From Bacteroides sp. (GTDB lineage: Bacteria > Bacteroidota > Bacteroidia > Bacteroidales > Bacteroidaceae): 64,000 nucleotides of DNA. The translations under genes and the position numbers were made by a program. The stretch spans positions 1-64,000 of the forward strand of contig JAJQDI010000018.1 of the NCBI GenBank assembly GCA_021202275.1. Reading direction: 5' to 3'. The notes beneath the pieces are model-generated. The model ran no database searches and was not told the origin of the DNA. It was given only the letters and a program-made list of their open reading frames with translations. Within the stretch, counting starts at the first letter, position 1; the number at the start of each line of letters is the position of its first letter. Positions 57,019-64,000 of the stretch are shown one piece after another.

Positions 57019-57047
57019 GTTCGGCGTAGCTACAAGCTACGCTAAAC
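57019..57047. repeat. palindromic repeat family A, minimal copy
   Basis: GTTCGGCGTAGC then TACAAGCTACGCTAAAC: the two outer arms with nothing between, a 29-base near-palindrome. The region 57048-57525 holds no gene except a -7 box TATTTTTG at 57453-57460. Confidence 0.7.
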
Positions 57048-57525
57048 AGAAAACAGGAGCAAAGGTTTCAGGAAATAACCAGAGCTATTCCTCAAAGATT
57101 TAATACCTTTGGCAGGTACTTATCCGCAGCCTGCGAGAAATAACAGCAACCGACAACCCCTTTATGGAAGTAAGTATTCCGAAAGGAAAAAGTAGCTCCA
57201 ATTAACAGAAGCGATAATCGGCTGCCTGGCAATCAGTTGACCACAATGTAGCAAAGGATTGGCTATATTTACCTCTGAGCTTATAAATGAACTTTTCACG
57301 CCTTTAAAAACAGAGTAAACAGAGTTTCATTAACGGAACTTTTAAAACCACAGCCGTGAACAGGAAATGTATAGAAACGACATTGTTGAAATATGTCAAA
57401 TAACAGTTGACAGAAATATGAATGTAAATCAAACAATTTTGGGAATATTTAGTATTTTTGTTCATAACAAGTTCATTTATTCAGAACAACATTTTTCCAT
57501 ACACTCATAAAGGGTACTTATTATT

Positions 57526-58368
57526 ATGAAGAATTATCTCCACTACGGTTTATCCATTCCGGAAGCTACTACTTTAAGAACCAGTATTAGTCTTCCTTTG
57601 TGGCTTGATAACTATATATTTGATGAGCTTGGGGCAAAATATTGCCGGTCAAACTCTAACATGACGGTAATTGATTGGGATAAATCAGATGTTCTTAATT
57701 ATCTTGGCACATACTTTCCCCGTAGTTATGCGGAAGCATACTGCATATTCGAAAAGCATAGATTAAACATATCAACCAAACAAGAAATATCTGTTTTTGA
57801 TTTTGGCTGTGGCACAGGAGGCGAAATAATCGGTTTGTTATCTGTGTTAACAGAACAATATGAAAATCTTAAGCAAGTAAATGTGTATGCACTTGATGGT
57901 AATAAACATTCTTTAAGACTCTATGAAAAGATACTGGATCTATTTCAATCTAAAACACCAGTATCCATTAACAATAGGGTGATCTCGATAGAGATTGATG
58001 ATTTCTATGATCTGAGTATCTTAGAAAGTGTAATACCTTCTCAATTTGATATTATAATCTCTTTTAAGGCAATCTGTGAGTTTGTAACAAAGCAACAATT
58101 TGAACAAAATAATCCATATGAACACATTGCTAAGGTTTTTCTGCCAAAGTTATCATCTGGTGGCACTATGTGTATTGCAGATGTGACAACCTATAATAAT
58201 GTGTCAAAAAAGTGGTTGCCTCACATGATGGATATTGGATTAAGTAATGCCAATTGTAATGTAATTAGCAAAAATTCCAGATATAATCAAAGTTTCTCGG
58301 TTTCACACTCCAGAAAACACAAAGATTTGAGCAAAGTAGCCTGGCGTATAATAGAAAAAGCAGAGTAA
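57526..58368 (+). CDS. SAM-dependent methyltransferase, first gene of a four-gene operon
   Basis: 280 residues. Motif I is SVFDFGCGTGGEIIGLLS (about 88-105), followed by VNVYALDGNKHSLRLYE (motif II with acidic residue) and FDIIISFKAICEFV (motif IV region). This is a Rossmann-fold methyltransferase; it lacks the NPPY/DPPY of N6-adenine and the PC motif of C5-cytosine DNA methylases, so the substrate may be RNA, protein or a small molecule. The next gene starts one base after its stop. Confidence 0.7.
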   Translation: MKNYLHYGLSIPEATTLRTSISLPLWLDNYIFDELGAKYCRSNSNMTVIDWDKSDVLNYLGTYFPRSYAEAYCIFEKHRLNISTKQEISVFDFGCGTGGEIIGLLSVLTEQYENLKQVNVYALDGNKHSLRLYEKILDLFQSKTPVSINNRVISIEIDDFYDLSILESVIPSQFDIIISFKAICEFVTKQQFEQNNPYEHIAKVFLPKLSSGGTMCIADVTTYNNVSKKWLPHMMDIGLSNANCNVISKNSRYNQSFSVSHSRKHKDLSKVAWRIIEKAE

Positions 58369-58369
58369 T

Positions 58370-59440
58370 ATGGCAAAAAAAGATTGGATGGTAATAGAAT
58401 CAGAATTAGATGAAGATCAGATTCGGGTTTTAATGGCTACACTTGATAAATCATGTGTTGTCTCTGGCTGTGCAGGAAGCGGAAAATCGGTATTGGCGTT
58501 AATAAAAGCTCAGCGTATTCAAAAAGAGAAAGGAAATGATTATAATATAATTGTTTTTACCAAAGCGCTGTGTCGTTACATGAATGCAGGCAGGGAGACG
58601 CTCGGATTAAAGAATGAGTTTTATTATCATTGGGATTGGAAAAATAGAAGAGGCTGCTCTTCTGCCGACTATTTTATTGTGGATGAAGCGCAGGATTTCA
58701 GCAAGGAAGAGATAGAAGAGTTTATTGCAGCGACAAATAAAAACTTTTTCTTTTTTGGTGATACAGCACAATCGATCTATGAAGGAATGAAGACGACTCT
58801 TCCGGTAGAAGAAATAAGAGATCTTTTACCACCAGACAAGCGCCCTAAAGTGTTTGAACTTTATCGGAACTACAGATTGCCTAAGCCTGTAGCCCGGGTC
58901 GTTCAGTATATCGGTATAGATCTGGATGGATATGATGAGAATACATACAAAAGCGTTGAAACTACCACCCCCATATTTATTCAATACAGCAACTTTGAAG
59001 AGCAAATAAAGTCAATAGTTGGTATTATAAAAAAGAGAGATCTATCAGATGTTGGTATTTTAGTTAAGAACAACGAAAATGTGAAGCAGGTAAGTGATCT
59101 GCTAAATAAATTCGGCATAAATCATGAAATGAAATATGATGTTAAACCAGATTGGATAAATAGTGTTGATAATCTGAATTTTAGCACTACAAATCCCAAG
59201 GTAATGACATATCACAGTGCGAAAGGATTGCAATTTGAATCTGTCTTTATACCTGACGTTACCGAATTAACAGATGATGTCAAGCGTAGAAACTCTGATC
59301 AAAAAGCTCTGTATGTAGCCATGACACGCACGTATAGATATCTGTATGTTATGTATAGTGGAATACTTCCTTATCCATTATCAAGTATACCCGAAGAATT
59401 ATATCATACATCAGATATAGAAGAAATAGAAGATTTATAA
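58370..59440 (+). CDS. UvrD-like superfamily 1 helicase
   Basis: 356 residues, short for UvrD. Walker A VSGCAGSGKSVLALIKAQ (31-48), FIVDEAQDFSKEE (motif II), FFGDTAQSIYEG (motif III), YRNYRLPKPVARV (motif IV), MTYHSAKGLQFESVFIPD (motif V) and ALYVAMTRTYRYLYVMY (motif VI). All ATPase motifs are present; the usual 1B and 2B domains are reduced. SF1 helicases of this size are effectors or sensors in several defence systems. Flanked by one base on each side. Confidence 0.85.
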   Translation: MAKKDWMVIESELDEDQIRVLMATLDKSCVVSGCAGSGKSVLALIKAQRIQKEKGNDYNIIVFTKALCRYMNAGRETLGLKNEFYYHWDWKNRRGCSSADYFIVDEAQDFSKEEIEEFIAATNKNFFFFGDTAQSIYEGMKTTLPVEEIRDLLPPDKRPKVFELYRNYRLPKPVARVVQYIGIDLDGYDENTYKSVETTTPIFIQYSNFEEQIKSIVGIIKKRDLSDVGILVKNNENVKQVSDLLNKFGINHEMKYDVKPDWINSVDNLNFSTTNPKVMTYHSAKGLQFESVFIPDVTELTDDVKRRNSDQKALYVAMTRTYRYLYVMYSGILPYPLSSIPEELYHTSDIEEIEDL

Positions 59441-59441
59441 T

Positions 59442-61603
59442 ATGAAGAAATTATATATACCGACTACGACACTCAATTTCAATAATATATTGTCAAGCGA
59501 AAGTGTCTCACCAAAGTCGTTTTATGAAAAAAGAGGTTTCGGATACGCCAGATGGTTTTCGATACCTGAAAATAATTTTGAGAACGTGATCTTATTGTAC
59601 GATTCCTTAGGTTCTTTCGAACGTCCCGGGAGTGACTATGAAGATCATCCGCTTTTGATAGAGATCTCCTTATCTGAGCAATCCGTATCCCGGCTGACTC
59701 CATTAAATGAAGGGATCTACTCCTGTGGTCATACACTATATCTGACGCCGTGGAATACAAAGTTCATCTTCTTTTCTGAGAAAGATAAAGAGATAACATT
59801 ATCCATGTCTGAGAGCAGCCTCGAAACAAAACTAATTAAACTATATTCAAAGCGGCTTCTCGTTGAGAATCCCTCAAGGACTTATGGAGTGATTTCTGTT
59901 TCTGATAACTTCACCATCAATCCATCAGAAATAGAAAAGGATATTCGTATCAATAAAATGAAAGGTCTTTTGTATGGCTACTACATTGGAGCTTTATTGA
60001 CTACGTCGCCGGAGTCAGTCAGGCAATTAAATGTAGCACGTGAAATTCTTAATTTATTTGCAGCAATCCTCTCAGATTTAGGCAAAAGACCTACCGGTTT
60101 TCAACTCAACAGGCTGGATGCTTTATTAAAAGAGATGAGAAATACAGATCCCTTTTATAATGCATTGCATACTATTATTGGAGATCCGGAAAAGACCAGC
60201 CAGGTTCTTTCTCTCATCAAGTCTGAATATGGTTTCCTGAAAAATGAGATAAACAAAGAACTATTACTAAATGATCTACATGCTCACAACGAACAGATAG
60301 ATTCAAAAAATGCGTCTATCACATGGATCGAAAGCGAAATCACTCGTATCGAAGCTGTAATTAACAAGGAACACCAACCCTTATCCCCTGATAAAAGTGA
60401 GATCGTGGTTATGGATAATAAGCTATCCGTAATATCTGATCATATCATCCGTGATAAAATCGAAAACTTACTGTTTAAGGTCTGGATAAACGAGCTGTTT
60501 TTTCTAAAGAATATAATGGAAAGATCAACTCGTTTAAAGAGAAATTTTCAGATGAGATCACAATAAAGGCCAGAGAGATCTATTAGGAGGAATGGGAGGA
60601 TAGCCATGCAAAAGTCTTTTTAAACAAACTGCGTCGCCATGTAAGAGGGGATGAATTGGATGTACAATGGGATAACGGAATATTCTCTTCCATAGCTGCT
60701 GTTATCACAAATGGAGAGGTATGGACTAAATTACTTCTCTTTATGCAAAGCAAAGAGATGTATGACTATAGACTTGCCTTTGCGATGTTCGGCGCATTAA
60801 ACGGATTTGCGAATCTAACCCGGGACTTTACAGACATCATATATTCACGTGATAAGAATTATATTGCCGAAATCTACAAAGAATTTCATGGACAACTATT
60901 CGGGATCAATCCTATTATCGAATATGTGGAACAAAAAAACGAAGAGAAATTTCACGATAATAAAAGTATTACAGATTTGTCCACAAAGAAAGCGAATGAG
61001 ACGGGCAGTGATGAAATATCTTCCCTGGTTAATACTTTAATTATAAAATGTAAAGGAGCAGAAAAAGACAAACATATCTATGCAAAATATTTTAGAGAAT
61101 ATGGAATGTCTAAAGAATTATTGAAAGCAATTGAAGAAAACAAGTCCCTGAATAACGGTAAACCTGTACAAAAGACAATAATCTCATGGATAGAAAAAGA
61201 AATTAGTTCTAAGAACAAAAAACAAAAGAAACAACCTAACCAGGAATCAGTTTTATTTGTTGAAGAAAAGCCACAAGAAGGCAGCGAGTTTTATAAAGAC
61301 AGAAATGCATTAACATATTTGGCAGATCTCTTGCCGAACGATAAGAAGGTCAGGAAGCAATTTAAAACAGATATGGAATGGTTCCAGGAAAATCACAATG
61401 AAATCTATATAGATTCAAAGGGCAAACAACAGGGCTGTTACTACAATAAGCCAACCGATAATCAATCAGTCATTGAGCGTTTTAAAAAATATCTTGAAAA
61501 CAAACAGACTTCAACGGGTCCAAATAAAGAGTGGCTGCGTACAATATATAAAAGCATAAATATTCCGGCAATAATTTTTAAACTTAAAGAACTATACAAG
61601 TGA
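59442..61603 (+). pseudogene. large unknown protein of the four-gene operon, frameshift and in-frame TAG
   Basis: Two parts (59442-60566 and 60656-61603) with a continuous bridge of 720 codons in all. The frame breaks in a run of six T (60498-60503); with seven it reads ELFFSKEYNGKINSFKEKFS. A TAG at 60584-60586 interrupts the bridge (EIY-TAG-EEWEDSHAK). N-terminal part: FGYARWFSIPENNFENVILL and KMKGLLYGYYIGALL; C-terminal part: AVITNGEVWTKLLLFMQSKE, and YGMSKELLKAIEENK. No family recognised. It sits directly between the helicase and the DUF1848 gene, so it is probably the specific part of this system. Confidence 0.6.
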
Positions 61604-61604
61604 A

Positions 61605-62657
61605 ATGAGTGATAAAGTCTCCATAACAACCGACCACGGAGAGCGTGTTGAAGCCCAGGCACCCATCATTATTTCCGCAAGCAGAAGCACGGATATCCCG
61701 GCATTTTATGCCAAATGGTTTATCAATCGACTCAAAGCGGGGTATTGCATTTGGTACAATCCCTTTAATCAACAACCGATGTATGTCTCTTTCAAAAACA
61801 CAAAGGTGATTGTTTTTTGGACTAAAAATCCCGGGCCATTGATCCCTTACCTAAATGAATTAGATCAAAGAGGTATCCATTATTATTTTCAATACACACT
61901 CAATGACTACGAAAAAGAAGAATTTGAACCTAATATCCCTACGCTGACAGACAGAATAGAAACTTTCAGGCAACTTTCGGATTTGATAGGGAGAGATAAA
62001 GTGATCTGGCGCTTTGACCCTCTTATTCTCACGAATGAAATCACACCAAAAACACTATTAACCCGTATCTGGCGCATAGGAAATGATCTGAAAGGTTATA
62101 CAAATAAACTCGTTTTCAGTTTTGTAGATGTCACAGCATACCGCAAAGTACAAAACAATCTTATCAAAGAAACGAAAACTTTCACTAAAGAAAACTTATA
62201 TATTGCTGAACCTAACCAGGAGCAAATACATGAAATCGCTGAAGGACTTGCAAAAATACGGGAAGCATGGATAAAAGATGGATGGAACATTTCAATGGCT
62301 ACCTGTGCAGAAGAAATCGATTTGGATAGATATGGTATTGAACACAATCGTTGTATAGACGGAGAATTAATGAAACAACTCTTCTCTGACGATAACGACT
62401 TAATTTATTATCTCAATTATGGCAGGTTAGCTGAAAAAACATTGTTCGGAGAGGATCTCAAAGTTTCGCTAAAGCCCATTCAGATGAAAGACAAAGGACA
62501 AAGAAAAGTTTGTGGTTGCATGATCAGCAAAGATATAGGGATGTACAACACCTGCTCCCACTTCTGTGTCTACTGCTATGCCAATACCTCAAGAAAAGTA
62601 GTAAGAGCCAATAAGGACAATCTTAATGATACCAGCGAAAGTCTGATCTTAAAATAA
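61605..62657 (+). CDS. DUF1848 protein with C-terminal iron-sulfur Cys cluster
   Basis: 350 residues of DUF1848: IIISASRSTDIPAFYAKWFI, VIVFWTKNPGPLIPYL, YYFQYTLNDYE, WRFDPLIL and the C-terminal CGCMISKDIGMYNTCSHFCV then YCYAN, a CxxxCxxC that can bind a 4Fe-4S cluster as in radical SAM proteins (the fold recalls spore photoproduct lyase). Its enzymatic role is unknown. Start overlaps the end of the previous gene region (stop and start two bases apart). A hairpin terminator follows. Confidence 0.75.
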   Translation: MSDKVSITTDHGERVEAQAPIIISASRSTDIPAFYAKWFINRLKAGYCIWYNPFNQQPMYVSFKNTKVIVFWTKNPGPLIPYLNELDQRGIHYYFQYTLNDYEKEEFEPNIPTLTDRIETFRQLSDLIGRDKVIWRFDPLILTNEITPKTLLTRIWRIGNDLKGYTNKLVFSFVDVTAYRKVQNNLIKETKTFTKENLYIAEPNQEQIHEIAEGLAKIREAWIKDGWNISMATCAEEIDLDRYGIEHNRCIDGELMKQLFSDDNDLIYYLNYGRLAEKTLFGEDLKVSLKPIQMKDKGQRKVCGCMISKDIGMYNTCSHFCVYCYANTSRKVVRANKDNLNDTSESLILK

Positions 62658-62692
62658 TATGTCTCCCACCTGGATACAGCAGATTCAGAACA

Positions 62693-62741
62693 CCGTAGTC
62701 TGATGAAATACATCCGGATTTTTTAATCGGAAAGACTACGG
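62693..62741. terminator. terminator of the four-gene operon
   Basis: CCGTAGTCT (62693-62701) pairs with AGACTACGG (62733-62741), with an inner TCCGGATT/AATCGGA pairing and a T run. Confidence 0.65.
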
Positions 62742-62851
62742 AATAGTAGCATAGTTTGTCCTATTTAAAACCGCTTTTGCTGACACTATTTGAAGGTTAG
62801 CGGATAATGTATACCTATTGAATACTATACCTACATTTACCAACTCATACC

Positions 62852-64000
62852 ATGTCAAAATCCCCAATAAAAATCCCATCCGCATTAATTCAGGCAGCCA
62901 GAGAGGAAAATTTAGTGCTGTTTGTAGGAGCCGGATTATCTTATAATTTTAAAAACACAAACGGAGTTGTTTTAAAAGGCTGGGATAATTTAGTAAACCA
63001 TATCGTCACACATCTACAGTCCATCCAGGGGATAGCCCCGCCACCAATCGACACAACTCAAACACCTCTTGAGATATTAGAAAAGATCGAGCCCTACACC
63101 CGAAAGTTTAAATCTGAAATCATCCAGGCAGTTAGTGATTTTTATACTCTTTCGGATGACAACGACTTTTCCCTACATAAATCCCTCTATAAATTATCAA
63201 AACTAATCATTACTACCAATTATGACAATGCCTTCGAATGGGCAGGAAAACCCTTCAAGCCTGATTTCAAAACCCTGGAAGATAAGTATCCGGTGCTGGA
63301 AGGTGACCATGAATCCCTATTATTCAAAGTACACGGCTCCTGCTGCGACAACAAGACCCATTTAATCATATTCCCACAGGACTATAAAGAACTATACGAA
63401 ACACAAATTCAGGATTCCGAACGGATCTTTTCCTATCTCCAGACTTTAATAATAACCAAATCCATATTATTCATTGGATATGGCATGGGAGATTTCCAGG
63501 TAAACAACATCTTTTTGATGGCAAAGAAATTACTGGGCAATAACAACCAATCGCATTTTATAATTACCAAAGACAATCTGCGGGATAACCTGGGCAGCTT
63601 TTTAGAAAGAATCCCCATACATGATTTTTCCGAAATACAACCCCTCATCAATCAGATCATCGAAGAGAAACAAAACAATAAACAAACATTCACTTTTACA
63701 GAAAAATTCCGGAGAATAAAAAAAGACATCCTCAATGATGTATTTGAGACCCATCCGGAAGCCCTTGCTATAAAATACTTTTTACAGGGCATGGATCTCC
63801 AGCATTATGGAAAATACAAAGAGGCCATTGAAAAATACAGATCAGCGATAAAACTAAATGATAAAAATAGTCAATACTATACCAATTGGGGAGCAGCCTT
63901 GTATAGCCTGGCGGTAAAGGACAACTACAATCAAAAACAACTGGAAGGATCATTCGATAAATTTGAAAAAGCCATCAAACTGGATCCCCATGACGACCGG
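62852..64000 (+). CDS. SIR2-TPR defence protein, partial (C-terminus outside window)
   Basis: 383 codons to the window edge. SIR2-like domain first: NLVLFVGAGLSYNFKNTNG with GAG at 26-28, KLIITTNYDNAFEWAG, LLFKVHGSCCDNKTH, and SILFIGYGMGDFQVNNIF. From about residue 305 tetratricopeptide repeats begin (FLQGMDLQHYGKYKEAIEKY, then YYTNWGAALYSLAV) and run off the end. SIR2 NADases with C-terminal TPR sense phage components and deplete NAD+ (abortive infection). It is the second SIR2 domain in the window, unrelated in arrangement to the TIR-SIR2 fusion. Confidence 0.8.
   Translation, partial: MSKSPIKIPSALIQAAREENLVLFVGAGLSYNFKNTNGVVLKGWDNLVNHIVTHLQSIQGIAPPPIDTTQTPLEILEKIEPYTRKFKSEIIQAVSDFYTLSDDNDFSLHKSLYKLSKLIITTNYDNAFEWAGKPFKPDFKTLEDKYPVLEGDHESLLFKVHGSCCDNKTHLIIFPQDYKELYETQIQDSERIFSYLQTLIITKSILFIGYGMGDFQVNNIFLMAKKLLGNNNQSHFIITKDNLRDNLGSFLERIPIHDFSEIQPLINQIIEEKQNNKQTFTFTEKFRRIKKDILNDVFETHPEALAIKYFLQGMDLQHYGKYKEAIEKYRSAIKLNDKNSQYYTNWGAALYSLAVKDNYNQKQLEGSFDKFEKAIKLDPHDDR

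Noticed and set aside
39496..60586. Amber (TAG) recoding to explain three in-frame TAG codons
   Set aside because: Several genes here, such as hsdM, the 41813 gene and the DUF4116 gene ending at 17469, end naturally in TAG, and no suppressor tRNA was seen.

Overview
The window looks like Bacteroidota, most likely order Bacteroidales. The signs are many promoters with the -7 element TAnnTTTG (TATCTTTG, TATATTTG, TATTTTTG), CTnDOT-type transfer proteins (TraN, TraO, TraQ), fimbrillin-type lipoproteins, DUF3244 and DUF5119 proteins, a TPR-membrane-LuxR regulator, and AT-rich leaders without strong Shine-Dalgarno sequences. I cannot name a genus. No rRNA, tRNA or CRISPR array was recognised.

Layout. 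1-1.7 kb: hamA and the start of hamB, a Hachiman defence system on the minus strand, cut by the window edge. 2.4-4.1 kb: a 38-residue Cys/Arg/Pro peptide, an attenuator-like hairpin and a frameshifted radical SAM/SPASM maturase, a likely RiPP locus. 4.5-14.4 kb: a broken tyrosine recombinase, a RhuM-like protein, several HTH regulators, a small membrane protein, a DUF3244 protein with a LuxR/TPR regulator, and several strongly structured intergenic stretches. 14.4-24.6 kb: one long minus-strand operon running traN, DUF5119, two fimbrillins, traO, traQ, then tandem DUF4116-repeat proteins. This looks like a piece of a conjugative element without its relaxase or core transfer genes. 24.6-29.9 kb: two HU-like proteins, 23-bp tandem repeats, palindromic repeats, SymE-like genes with a shared structured leader, and a tandemly duplicated ParE-type toxin-antitoxin module.

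30-64 kb is a dense defence island. In order: an HTH-HNH-STAND-TPR protein; a possible HsdR_N-like protein; an HNH endonuclease; a TIR-SIR2 fusion; a helicase plus zinc-hook SMC module converging on dndE-dndD-dndC (DNA phosphorothioation); a type I restriction operon with Septu (ptuAB) between hsdS and hsdR; a polyvalent-kinase-like protein; a tight four-gene operon (methyltransferase, UvrD-like helicase, 720-residue unknown protein, DUF1848 Cys-cluster protein); and a SIR2-TPR protein that runs off the window. The four-gene operon and the TIR-SIR2 fusion are the best candidates for something undescribed.

Two cross-cutting features matter. First, about a dozen genes are broken by single-base indels, nearly all in A or T runs of 6-8, plus three in-frame TAG codons. 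This may be consensus error rather than real decay, and it decides which systems work. Second, the gaps between defence genes are filled with copies of two palindromic repeat families (about 110 bp and about 70-110 bp).
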